Origin: Heliocidaris erythrogramma
Taxonomy: Eukaryota > Echinodermata > Echinoidea > Camarodonta > Echinometridae
Assembly (NCBI GenBank): GCA_025617745.1
Contig: CM046869.1
Coordinates: 16,139,168-16,203,167 of the forward strand
Reading direction: 5' to 3'
DNA: 64,000 nt
Positions 1 to 11,700 of the stretch are shown here, piece after piece; position 1 is the first letter of the stretch, and every line of letters starts with the position of its first letter. A program made the position numbers and the translations under genes. The notes under the pieces are model-generated. The model worked only from the letters and a program-made list of their open reading frames with translations. It was not told where the DNA came from and did no database searches.

Positions 1-241
1 TAAAGCCTGTCTTGCTCGACGCTCCCGGTACAAAAATACCAGAGCGAGCCGACAGACTGACGCCCTTACCGCCCCTAACCATCGTGTTTGACTCGCTGGT
101 AGGCGAGCGCAACACAGAGGTCTCCAACACACTCACTGGGCTGACGCCGTTATAAGTGAGAGTAGTGGAAGGGAGGGAAGAAGAATTGGAAGAACATGGA
201 GGCAACCAAGACCTTGATTGTTCTTCCTCCGAAGAACTCAT
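1..241 (-). CDS. DIRS gag-like ORF, N-terminal part
   Basis: An open frame of 80 codons runs from ATG at 241 to the window edge without a stop. It starts MSSSEEEQSRS, resembling MSSEEAARSR at the gag start of element H and MDSEEEAARS in C. The rest is Ser/Thr-rich and does not resemble the other gag proteins closely. It is partial at its 3' end because the window starts here. Confidence 0.6.
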   Translation of the reverse strand, partial: MSSSEEEQSRSWLPPCSSNSSSLPSTTLTYNGVSPVSVLETSVLRSPTSESNTMVRGGKGVSLSARSGIFVPGASSKTGF

Positions 242-881
242 TATCACCTGTAAGGAGATATAAAGGAGTCAAACAAACAATTGTAAAGAAAAGGGCGTAA
301 AAAGCGAGAGTGAAATGGAATGGAACTTTCCAGCGTAGTGTGTGGAAAATTCCATTCATGCACTACGAACAAAGAACACTCTAGTAAGGGTACATGCACA
401 CAACAGCCACACACACGAAACACCAATGAAACATAACAGGGCTGAGCGCCCGGCAATACGGCAAAGCGATTGCCCGGGGCTACTATACGAAAGAGGTGAA
501 AAGTGAGGTATGAATTTAAACTCAAATGTCACCAAAATAAATACAGAAACAAGTCTAGGACGGAAATATTGGCAAAAGTCTCCAGAAAACGCGCTAAAAG
601 AGTAGCAAACAATTTTTGCGCAAGATTGTGACTTAGCTGCAACTCTTTAGGCTGCGAGAAGGAAAGGAGGATTGCATGTGCGCGTCATGCGTACGTGCAC
701 AGAGGAAGGCGTGATCGGGGGGGGGGGTATATGCACTGTCTGGTTTGCGTAGTCGGAAGATTGATTTATTGTAGTAAATAATGGGATTACGTACAATATT
801 GTGACTCATTTGTGTTAAAATTCTCGAACGGTAGTCAAGCGACTAGCATAATAGTTAGGCATATATGACTTAGTGCAGTAA
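1..881 (-). mobile_element. DIRS element Z, 5' end only (cut by window edge)
   Basis: The right end GCAGTAA at 875-881 followed by ATT is the family-1 5' terminus. Inward of it are family-1 terminal motifs: CATAATAGTTAGG, GACTAGC, the CACAATATTG word and a GGGATTACG tract. About 640 bp of leader follows, then a gag start at 241. The rest of the element extends left of the window. It is more diverged than C or E. It lies downstream of perlecan but in the same orientation. Confidence 0.75.
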
Positions 882-884
882 ATT

Positions 885-1330
885 CAAATATTACTTGGAA
901 TAGTCACATTAATAATAATATGCATGTTAGTGTCTAGAGGTATAGGAATTTTACACAAACTGAAATATCATCTTTCAAAAAAATCATTATTCATGCTTTA
1001 TAATTCTTTTGTCTTATCGCATATATCCTACTATAACATAGTATGGGGAAATAGTAATACGATAATAGAAACAATTTCACGCCTCCAAAAGAAAGCACTG
1101 CGTGTCTGCACTCATTCAAGTTTTATAGCCCATACGGATCCTATATTCTACAATTTGAAGACTGAAAATTCCTGATATTCATACTTTTCAAACTGCAATA
1201 TTTATGTACAAATTTTCTGCAAACACTATATACCAGTTTTTCGAAATATGTTTATGTACAATAAAGACATACATTCTTATCCTACACGACATTCATCCGA
1301 TTTTTTAATTCCTAACAATGCTAGCCAATG
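885..1330 (+). pseudogene. LINE reverse transcriptase C-terminal fragment (CR1/L2/jockey-like)
   Basis: The frame from about 885 to 1175 encodes LVSRGIGILHKL, LYNSFVLSHISYYNIVWGN and RLQKKALRVC. These are the thumb-region motifs of CR1/jockey-type non-LTR reverse transcriptases (LYNSLI.SHI.Y...VWG, LQK.A.R). After a TGA and a frame change, similarity continues through about 1330 with motifs such as YPTRHSSDF. There is no catalytic RT domain, so this is a dead 5'-truncated copy. It abuts the ATT at the end of DIRS element Z. Confidence 0.75.
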
Positions 1331-1801
1331 CCTTTAAGCTTTCAGAATATATTTGTATATATATATATTTTTTTCATTACAATTTAAGTATATTAACTGT
1401 CGCACTTCTTGTTTATCAATCCCCCTAATTGTATGATAAAGAAAAACAAATATTAATACACTGTACTTGTTTCATCAATAAATGCAGATACAACTACTAG
1501 CACTTGTGCGAGTTCCAATTAGCAACTTTATCTTAGTATAAATAATAAAACTGTATGACATTCAGTTAAGTGTCATCACGTACTCCATTATTCATTGATC
1601 TACAAGCATGACTACATATTATTGTAAATCCATTCATATTCATTTCATGTAGATAAGTACTTTTTATGTATATGTATTCATGTAACATTACTCTTTATAT
1701 TAATGATTATACTGTCATTTATGTCTGATGTGTTGTAAATAAACTCTAACTCAATCTCAAACATTATCCGAGACATCAATGTATGACAGAATGGCCGATT
1801 C
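1331..1801. other. AT-rich spacer, possibly LINE 3' tail
   Basis: No coding signal is seen. A run near 1731-1745 (TTGTAAATAAACTC) could be a LINE 3' end on the plus strand. Otherwise it is AT-rich, with a short TA microsatellite near 1355. Confidence 0.3.
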
Positions 1802-2672
1802 TTAAATGAGATTTAATACTAGAATATAAATGTACTTATGTTCAAAGGTGTAATATATTCTTAATCAGTGACCTGTAACCTTTAGAAATAAAATATCAGA
1901 AAAGGGTTTAAATGAAGACATTCTACATGTAGCTCACGGTATCATCGGCCAACACTTTACATGGGGGCTGCCATTTTCTTGATGACATGGAGTTGTACAT
2001 GAACCATTGGAAACCGTTCTGGTCAGGAAGATATTTTGAATCCTCGAGCTAAATTGCTTCTCTTCATTATAAAAATTCCCATATACGATGGAAAATACAT
2101 AACAGGTGTATACATATGTTCTAAAGTTTGAAATTTATAGATTTATTTTTAAATTCTCTGGTTTTGCTAACTAGAAATCAATCTCTTGGGCTTGTCTGGC
2201 AGAGAAGAACATAATTTATACAATGCGCATTCTGACTTTTGAAGTCCATTATCTCAAAGCAGGGGAGATAGTTTGTCACTACAGTGACGCTCGGGAAAGT
2301 CATCCATAGATTTGAATTAATTTTCTCCGTCGCGTATGTCATACTATCAAGAAAATAGACTTATATTTAATAAAATCGTAATTTTCAAAGAAATATATAA
2401 CACATTTTTGTTTTTAGAATATATGTATATATCTGTTAAATATTTTAAATCTCAAATGGGATTTGTATTAGGAAGAAAGACAATTCTGCATTGGTATTGA
2501 AAATATCTTTATGGACATATCAAGAAAATGGCAGCCCCCGGGTATCGCTAGCAGATGATAAATCTTGCTGAGAAAATGTTATTTATACCCATCTTGTATA
2601 TTTTAATGCAAAACTATGTTGGACAAGAAGGAATATGTTACATCTTTGAATATTAAAGCTTATTCTCCTATA
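1802..2672 (-). mobile_element. T2/Kolobok-like MITE, diverged copy 1
   Basis: The body matches the reverse complement of the element at 3647-4543. Shared blocks include AAGGTGTAATATATTCTTA, TATCAGAAAAGGGT, CATGGGGGCTGCCATTTTC and GCTAGCAGATG. The ends are eroded (TTAAATGAGATTTAA at left, AGCTTATTCTCC near the right). Subterminal inverted copies of the GGGGGCTGCCATTTTC block (about 1963 and 2525) make it foldback-like. It has no coding capacity. Confidence 0.7.
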
Positions 2673-3480
2673 AAAGAAACTTACAGTAGTATATATTCTT
2701 TTAGTACCTATAACATACTACCTGCACTGTTAATATCACTATGCTTGGCCTTTTTATCTTGAAGAAATTAACATTTGAAATATGATCTTAAGCCCATATG
2801 TAAATTTTCGCTGATTTTGATGCGTTTGTGACCATTTTCGACAGTGTACATTGACTATTGAACGTTCCAGATGCAAAATTTCTTTGATAACTCTTAAAAT
2901 ATAGGTAAATGTCTATCCATACACAAGAATTGGTGGTGTTCCCAGATTGGACTAAGGGTGATCCATTACCTTGAACTTGGTTTATTTTGAAAATATCCCA
3001 ACTTTGAGGGCGCTCTTTAGCAAAACCGCTTGGACAAATGTGCTGATTTTTTCAAGGTTTGTTCAATTACTAAGAGTGTTCAAATATACAAAAGCTAAGC
3101 TTACTTAATTTTGAAGCTATAAGCCTCCAAACATACTTGAAATCAAAGATTTTACAGTTCACGTCATTTTCAGTGACCTTGTACACGAAAACGGAGATTC
3201 GTATTTGTGTCATGATTATTTTATTTTGTAAAGGGCATAAAGTTCTCACAATATCCAGACAATGAGCTCTCTGTGTGAAGAATTTTTGCTACAGTTGTCA
3301 ATCAAAAATGCATAAATTTAATTAGCCTTATTGGTTTGTCCGTGCATTGGTTGCTAGGTGAGGCCATATCTTAGTAACCGTTTGACCTTGGGGCAAAATA
3401 TTTTGGGGTTGACCCATTTATATTTTGAGGTTAATTTCCCTTTAAGTTACATGGAAATGGTGAGATTTAAGCAACATGGT
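2673..3480. other. Spacer without recognised features
   Basis: AT-rich non-coding sequence with no convincing ORF, exon or repeat boundary. Confidence 0.4.
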
Positions 3481-4738
3481 AGAGGTGTTGTGGATCAGTG
3501 GATAAGTCCCCGGACTGTGAAATACGAGGTCCAGGGTTCGAATCCCACCGCAGCACTAGCGTCCTTTGGCAAGACGTTAATCTACATTTGCCACTTTCCA
3601 CCTCTCCAGGTGTTAAATGGGTACCCGGTAGGATGGCGAAAGTTAAAGGAGAATTACGCTCAAAAATAAAGACGATAGTGTTCAAAGGTGTTATTAATTC
3701 CTACTTGTTAGACTATATGGCTTCGCGTCAAAATATACGAGATCGATACGAATCAAATTTTTCTGAGCAAAATTTACCATCTGCTAGCAATATGAATCGT
3801 CTGCTAGCAGCACATGGGGGCTGCCATTTTGTTTATGTGTACAAGAAGATTTTCTTAATCCAAATGCTCAATTGCCTTTTTCAAAATTAAAAACCCATTT
3901 GAGATTAAAAATATAGAATAGATATGTCAATTTATTTTTAAACTGAAGATTTCCTTATATATTTCTGTTGAAAATCGATATTCGCTTAATAGAAATCTAT
4001 TTTCTCGATACTGGACGTATGGGACGGAGCAAATTAATTCAAATTTTATGGATGCTTCTTCCCTGAGCATCTATAGCGGCAACCTATGCATTCACCTGCT
4101 TTCGGATAATGGACTTGAAAAGTCAGAATGCATGCTGCATATATTATGTTCTGCTCTGTTTGGCAAACCCAAGAAAATAGATTTTTGTTAAGCAAAACCA
4201 GACAATTTAAAAGTATCATTATAAAGATTTAATTTTTATAATACATGTAAACACCCACTTTATATTTTCCGTCACATTTGGGATTTTAGGTAATGAAGAA
4301 AATCAATTTAGGATTTGGATTCAAAATATCTTCCTGACTGGAACATTTCTCAATGGTTCATGTACAACTCCAAATCAGCAAGAAAATGGCAGCCCCCATG
4401 TAAATGAGTAGGAGACAATACCGGGTGTTGGAATATCTTATACCCTTTTCTGATATCTTATTAGAAAATGATTTAGGCCAATAAGTAAGAATATATTACA
4501 CCTTCCAATATAAGTAAATTTGTCATCAGGGCTTAATTCTCCTTTAATGTTGTTTGCTTAGCATGTGAGCATCACTGTACTGCCCATTGCTGGAATGCTC
4601 CCCAGGGAGTGGAGAATGTGCATACATTGTGTGCGGGCGTGCCAGAATCCAATGACCGGGGTAATAATATATATCTACCGCTTTGGGCCACTTTGGGAAA
4701 GGCACGTTATAAATGCCAGGTATTATTATTATTATTAT
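3481..4738 (+). mobile_element. tRNA-derived SINE split by a MITE
   Basis: The head at 3481-3560 is tRNA-like: an A-box-like stretch, the B box GGTTCGAATCC, and acceptor arms GTGTTGT/GCAGCAC that pair over seven positions. The body continues to 3642 (GGTACCCGGTAGGATGG). It resumes at 4544 (TTTGCTTAGCATGTG) and ends in an ATT microsatellite tail. The copy at 29168-29513 shows the uninterrupted order. Confidence 0.85.
3647..4543 (+). mobile_element. T2/Kolobok-like MITE inserted in a SINE
   Basis: The termini are AGGAGAATTACGC and, on the opposite strand, AGGAGAATTAAGC. TTAA duplications lie at 3643-3646 and 4544-4547. Including the TTAA, the ends read TTAAAGGAG, which fits the TTAAAGGRR ends described for T2 (Kolobok-related) MITEs of Xenopus. 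The 897-bp body has subterminal inverted blocks (GGGGGCTGCCATTTT at about 3816 and 4385) and no transposase. Confidence 0.8.
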
Positions 4739-4825
4739 GAAGCATACATGTACATGCACATCATTAATGTCATGTCATGTAATTGGTCTGAACTGAACTG
4801 AACTAGTCTGAAAGTTGTAAATTCC

Positions 4826-5554
4826 AGAATTTATTAATTACTCTCACTTGCATGTATACACATCCTCTGGTTCGCATGCTATCAAAACAAGGATATTTTT
4901 GTGATCTGCTTACGTTTCCAAAGTCAATGATACCCAAAATTTAATATTTTGTTTAAACATGCAATCATTACATGTTTAAACAAAATTAATGCAGAAAAAT
5001 TGCTTCTCTCGATCAAATTCAAAAGAAATTTCATCAAGTTCTAAATATCCCTCTGCCTCTCTCAACACTTAAACTGTTTCATTTACAATATGTACATGTA
5101 GAATACAAATGCACGACATCTCTGTATTCAAAAATGGCGTGTTGCAAAATGAATAAAACTACAATTTTATAGGAAGATAAACACTGGAAAGACATTTTCC
5201 CTTCATATTACAATCTGTTCATCATCGTTGGAATTGTTGACAGAAAACCCTTAATCTGCTGCTTCATGTCTTGACATCAAATCAAGTTCTATCAATGACA
5301 ACAGCTTACAGTAAACCATTTATATCTGATCCTGATGATATCATCTACTGAGAGCCAGAAGGTTGTTAACCCATAGACTACAGAGACTACGGAAACAGGG
5401 CGGCTCCTGTATTAAGCCTATGAGAGTTAAAGAATTCAACGGGTAAACTCTGTGCAACAGATTTCTGGCTCTCAGCAGACAATATTAAACATTGACTCTT
5501 CAGAATGTCCACTAACTAGCAGGCAAGAAAGGTGTTCAAATGAAAATTGACAAT
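4826..5554 (-). other. Probable perlecan 3' UTR
   Basis: Sequence following the TGA is non-coding. The first canonical AATAAA on the minus strand is at 4835-4830, with an ATTAAA about 110 bases earlier in the transcript, so a UTR of roughly 700 nt is plausible. It contains an imperfect inverted repeat (5345-5367 with 5456-5478, core TCTGGCTCTCAG). No direct evidence fixes the cleavage site. Confidence 0.4.
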
Positions 5555-5724
5555 TCATATGTGACAGTTCTGAACACCAGCTCCTGCAGTCTGCTGAGTG
5601 ACCAGATTGACCACTTGAAGATTACCTGATGGGTTGAGAGCGGTGAGCAGCTGAGCTATACAACCATTCAAACCAGATGAAAAATAACCATTGGTCAGTT
5701 GGATGATATCAGTAGGAGAACCAC
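5555..5724 (-). CDS. HSPG2: Perlecan last coding exon: end of LG3 and stop
   Basis: Acceptor CCCTCTATAG precedes 5724. The exon completes a Gly codon and reads GGSPTDIIQLTNGYFSSG, then the LNGC motif that carries the penultimate LG cysteine. It ends ...VQNCHI with TGA at 5557-5555. Mammalian perlecan also stops two residues after its last cysteine, which supports this as the true C-terminus. A partial duplicate of this exon lies just upstream in the intron. Confidence 0.88.
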
Positions 5725-8700
5725 CTATAGAGGGAGAGAAATAAGATTAAGAGGATTAAATAAACTGAGCTTTACACCTATTCAAACCAGATGAGAAATA
5801 GTCATTGGTCAGTTGCATGACTTACACCTGTTTTTCATTACAGATCGAGCATATGATCTTTAACACTGGGAGTAATATGCCGAAAGATTTGTTTACAAAT
5901 TAAAAATTCCTCCCCAGTCAAGCTTCTTCATTTACTAACCATTGACCACGGCGGACCGTTTGAATATTAATGAGTCAGAAAGAAGAGGATCTTGGGTATT
6001 TGACTCTAGTTCGTCGTGACTTGGCCGTGAACCAGAATAGCCTGGTGGTTAAGTCGCTGCCCGGCAAGCAGTAGATGACAGGTTCGAATCCCGCTGGTTC
6101 CAATTTTTTCTGACTTGTGTTTTTCATTACAGATCGTGCATACGATCTTTAACACTGGGAGTAATATGCCGAAAGATTTGTTTACAAATTGAAAATTCCT
6201 CCCCAGTCAAGCTTCTTCATTTACTAACCATTGTCCACGGCGGACCATTTGAATATTAATGAGTCAGAAAGAAGAGGATCTTGGGTATTTAATTCTAGTT
6301 CGTCGTGACTTGGCCGTGAACCAGAATAGCCTGGTGGTTAAGTCGCTGCCCGGCAAGCAGTAGATGACAGGTTCGAATCCCGCTGGTTCCAATTTTTTCT
6401 GACTTGTGTTTTTCATTTCAGATCGAGCATACAATCTTTAACACTGGGAGTAATATGCCGAAAGATTTGTTTACAAGATGAATATTGAATCTGGCATTAT
6501 AGATGTTAGTATATGAATGAAAAAAAAAAGTATTTAATATAAATTTTCTCAATAGCTACATATAAGGGCTTTGGCATTAATGTTTATATAAATGTATAAC
6601 TCAGATTAACTAAAATATCACAACTCCTATAAAGGCAGTATATGAAAATGTTAAAATACATATTTATATATCCCTATTTCCTACTATAGGGGGAATCCTA
6701 ACAATGTGGTTTAGTCCGTCACAATAGAAATTCGGCTTGCGGGGAAATTTGTAAAATCAGCACTGATTTTCTTATTTACTATATAAATCTATATACCTAC
6801 CTATTATGCCAGTAGTCTTGACTACGGGACCCCTTCGAGAATTTAACACAAATGAGTCACAATATTGTGCGCACCCCCCGTAATCCTATTGTCCCCTTTG
6901 CCACTCACGCGCGTCAACACGCCACGGCCATCTTCCTCTTTTGCGAGCAACCCCAAGTAGAAACATGTTGCTTGCAAGATGAGGGGAAGGAGGGAGGGTC
7001 ATAGGTAGGTATATAGATTTATATAGTAAATAAGAAAATCAGTGCTGATTTTACAAATTTACTGCAATAAATCATATATACCTACCTATTATGCCAGACC
7101 AGCGCCAACTCAAAGACCGGGAGGCATGTTTCAAGCAGAAGGGAATAGGATTACACCAAAGATTACAAAGAAGACACAGCGGCCTTCAAGGTGGCTGACG
7201 CAAACATAGCCTCACCTGCGGGAACATCCCTAAGGTAGCAAGAAATGAAGGAATTGGACGAACGCCAATAAGCAGCCTTCAAAATATCATCAAGCGCTAC
7301 ACCTTGAAACAGAGCCCAAGAAGTGCTGACACTACGAGTGTCATGAGCATGAGGCTTACTGTCAGATAAAAGAGCCTCTGTGCCAGCAGCCCTAATAGCC
7401 TCTACAATCCATCTAGAAATGGAATAAAGAGAAGCAGGAGAAAAAGGCTCTCTAGTGATCAGGAACAACTGATCATCCTTACGATTAGACTTAGTCTTAT
7501 CAATATACCATTTGAGAGCCCTAACAGGACACCAAACTTTGTCCTCATGCACTTACGAAAACCCAGAAAGCGGACAAAGAAAAATCTCAACAGGGCCAGA
7601 GGCAGCCGTCTGATTCTTGGCAATAAAAGAAGCCTTAGGAATCAATCTAACGCCTTTTCTCTCCCAGCGAACATGACCAGGAGTAAGACAGAGAGCATGA
7701 AGAGTACTGCGCCTCTGCCCAGAGGGAATAGCTACCAAAAAGAGCGTCTTAACCGTAAGATGATGAAGCGAAGCTTCACCTAACGGTTCAAAAGGAGGTT
7801 TCGCCAAGGCCTCCAGGACTTTAGGCAGACTCCACGATGGTACTAACCTAGAACAAGGAGGACGTTTCAGAAAGAACGACCGAATCAAACCACTCAATAG
7901 CGGGGAATTTGAAATCCCCGAACCATCTGAGAAACCCGAATGAATGGCCCCAATCGCCGAACGGTAGCCTCGGATAGTAGAGATGGATCTCCCTTTGTCA
8001 AATAACGAGATTAGGAAATCCGCAATTGAACCAATAGGAGCCTTAGAAGGGGTTTGATTTCACTCTTTACACCAAAGGAAAAAGACCGAGAGACGGGAAT
8101 TATAAATTTCCCTAGCAGAAACCCTACGACTGGACATTAAAAAGTCCGCGGCTCTATCAGAGAGACCTGACTGTCTTGCAGATTCCCTGACAGGGGCCAA
8201 GCAGTCAAATGAAGGGACTCCGGACTGTGGTGAAGAATCCCGAGAGGGGCTGCAACACCAGATCCGCTCTTAGCGGGAGAAGGAATGGTTGAGCCCACAG
8301 GAGGCTCATTAGCTCCGGAAACCAATTCCTCCTGGGCCGAAAGGGAGCTATCACAAGCACCCGAGCCCGATCTTCCCTGATTTTCCGCAAGACTCACGGA
8401 ATCAGTTGGAAGGGAGGAAAGGCGAATCCTTGAAGGTTCTCCCAGCTGAGGGAGAAAGCATCGAGAGCCCATGCTCCCTGATCGCGAACACGGGAGCAAT
8501 ACTTCGGCGGCTGGTGGTTTAGCACCGACGCAAATAGATCACTTCCAGTGGACCTAGGCAACTGCGAATGCGGCAAAAGACCTCCGGATGGGGCATCCAT
8601 TCTGATGGAAGACACCAGCCCCGAGACAGAAAATCCGCAATGAGGTTTCCCGACCGGGGATGAAAGAGGCCACAGCTGAGCTGCTAGTGCCTCCCTGCCG

Positions 8701-11700
8701 ATTGATATATGCCGCCACAGTGACATTGTCCGTGAGGATCAGAACTGAACGACTGAGAAGTCGACTTCTGAAATGGAGCAGGGTCAACAGAACTGCCATA
8801 AACTCCAGGACATTGATATGGGGAAGAAACCCAAGATGAGACCAATCCCCCGCGACCGTGCTGCCATTGCAGTGTCCTCCCCACCCCAACCGAGAGGCGT
8901 CCGTCGAAAAAGAGATCGACGGAATAGGGGTACTGAAGGACTTGCCTCGTGCGAGAAACTCCTCGCTCGTCCAACAAGAGAGAAGAGACTTGATTCTTAT
9001 TGGTACTGGAATCCAGACCAACAGAGAATCTTTTCCCGGCTTGAAAAACCTGAGGAGATGTCTCTGAAAAGGTCTCATGAGGAGCCGGCAGTCCTCTAGA
9101 ACATCGACTAGACTGGCTAGATAACCCAGAAACTGAAGCCACTGTCTGGCCTTGACCCTTCTGGCCAGCAAGAGCTTGCGAGCCGCAGAGACAATGATGA
9201 GAATCCTGTCTCGACTGGGCCGAGCCAACTGATTCCGTATGTCTAACACCGCCCCCAGAAAAACTGGGCTGCGAGTAGGAACTAACTCTGGCTTTTCCCA
9301 ATTTATTAGGAAACCTAAGTCTTGAGTAAGACTGACGAGCAAACGAGTCTCATCTAACAAACGATCGCGCGACTCCGCAAGAAGAAGCCAATCGTCCAGG
9401 TAGCAAAATAGCCGAAGGCCGCGTCGCCTCAGAGAGGCCGCCAGCACAGCTACAACTTGAGTGGCCGGACGCAGCCCGACGGGAAGAGCGCGAAAACGAT
9501 AAGTCTCTGAGAGGAAGGAGAACCCCAGAAGAAGCGTGATGAATGGGAATGTGAAAATACGCGTCCTTGAGATCTACCGAGACCGCGTAGTCCTTCCTTT
9601 TGATTAACGGGAGAATGGAGGCGAGAGTCTCCATCCGAACAGAGACTCGATCTCCTTTGAAGCATGAGATCGAGCCAGGGCAGACATGGGAGGTGACCGA
9701 GTTCTTATAGCCCCTCCGGGGAGCGAAGCGGAAAGATCTATGAAGAATCCGTCTCGCACGACGGAGAGAACAAACGCGTCCCCCGAGATGGCCTCCCAAG
9801 CGGGGAGAAAGGAATGAAGTCGGCCACCTACCATGACTGGAAGAACAAACGCTCAGGGAAGACCATCAAAACCTAGGCTTGGCCTTAAGCGAAGTTGGTC
9901 GGATGTGGTTTGTTTTACTAAGAGCCCTGACCGGGCACCAGACCTTGTCCCCCGCCACACCGGAAAGATCGGACAAGGGTTAACCACAACTTCAACCGAC
10001 CCCGAAGAAGGTGACTGATTCTCGGCAATGTAGGAAGCCTTGGGGACCAAGCATACACCGCCACGTTCCCAATGGATATGCCCTGAGGCAATGGATAATG
10101 CCTGCAGGGCACTCCGCCTTTGACCAGAAGCACTGATCAAAAGAAACGCTGTCTTGAAAGACAGGTCCCTCAGCGACGCCGTAGCCATGACCTCAAAGGG
10201 GGACCAGGCTAGGCTATAAAGCACCTTCAGTACCAAAGGAAGACTCCAGGTGGCAACAACTTCCAAGATGGAGGTCTCTTCAGAAAATGGAACGCAAGAG
10301 CCTGGACAAATCAGGAGCATTAGAAATGCTGGAAACTGTCCTGGAACCCCTTGTGGACCATCGCCGACCGGAAGCCCCTGATGGTGGAAAGGGAAAGGCC
10401 CCAGTCGAAAAGGTGGATATGTATGTTCAGTAGTGAACATTTTATCTACGAGTGAGCTTCACTTACCTATCCAATAACAAGTGCCATTATTCTTTGCCAG
10501 AAGAATTCCCTCGGCTATTAAAAAATTGACCTTTTGACCCTGGCAGCCCTGCTAGCCACCTGGGAAACCCCGCACACTCGCGCTATTAGAATCCCCACAT
10601 GTTATAAAACATCCTCTTTCGGAGCCGGCATAGCAGATAAAATGCCGCAGAGTGGGGAAGGAGGGAGGGGTCCCATAGGTAAGTGAAGCTCACTCATAGA
10701 TAAAATGTTCACTACTGAACATACATATCTACTTCCTTTCGCTTCACTTACCTATCCAATAACAAGTGCCAGATTCCAACAGACAATATGGCGGAGGGAC
10801 TGCGGCACAACATACGTACTCAACTTCAGGACGGAAGACAGACCCATGAACCACAAGAAGGTCTCTACCGAACCAACAAAACGTACAAAAAAAGGGGCTA
10901 CCAGGGCAGCGGAGAAGTCAAAGCACCAGTCACTTTCTATTAGGGCAGGAAAGGACAGCTAATGCAAAAGCAGCTTCCTTAGACATAACATCAGATAGGT
11001 AAAAAGAAGTGAAAGTATTGGGGTTATGCCAATAGGCCGCTTTCAAAATATCCTCGAGGGGAACCAAGAGGAAGCCACCCCTCTCGTATCATGGGCACGA
11101 ACCCGAGAGAGAAGGGTGGAATCTCCCCCAGACCTAATCGCTTGAACAATCCAGCGAGAAATGGTGTCTGGTGAAACAGCTCCATGAGGAGCAGGAATGC
11201 TGACAAAGAGTTGCTCCGAACTACGAATTGCCTGGGTTCTATGAATATACCACTTCAACGCCCTTACTGGGCACCACAACTTGTCTTGCTCAATCGATGA
11301 GAAAGACTTGAGCGAAGGAATGAACACTTCACCAGGGGACGAAGTCATAGTTTGATTTTTAGCCACAAACTTAGCGTGAGGGATAAGTCTAACACCATGT
11401 TTTTCCCAACGGATATGGCCAGGACTCACTGTCAATGCATGGAGGAAACTACGCCTCCTTCCAGAAGCTACTGCCAACAGAAATACAGTCTTCACTGTTA
11501 GGTTCATCAGAGAACTAGCGTCCATCGGTTCAAAGGGAGCTTTAGCTAAAGCACGCAACACCCGTGACAAACCCCAAGACGGGCTCAACATAGCCTGAGG
11601 GGGTTTAGAAAGGAACAAAGATTTTACGAGCCTAGAGAGGTACTTGGAAGAGCTCAGCGTTTCTCCATCCTGAAATTTACCTTCATGGATGGCTGAAATA

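Larger units (their letters stand above)
6750..9893 (-). mobile_element. DIRS element A (family 1), 3' part
   Basis: It begins immediately after ATT (6747-6749) with TGTAAAATCAGCACTG, the family-1 3' terminus. In element order (minus strand) it contains RT, RNase H, methyltransferase-like region, tyrosine recombinase, ICR and 3' ITR. It lacks gag and the 5' ITR: at about 9893 family-1 sequence (CTTGGCCTTAAGCGAAG) changes abruptly to the recombinase gene of element D. Confidence 0.88.

Noticed and set aside
6030-6393. Two tRNA-Ala(GGC) genes
   Set aside because: The fold is suggestive, but C replaces the invariant U before the anticodon, the T-stem is weak, and they are inside a tandem repeat.
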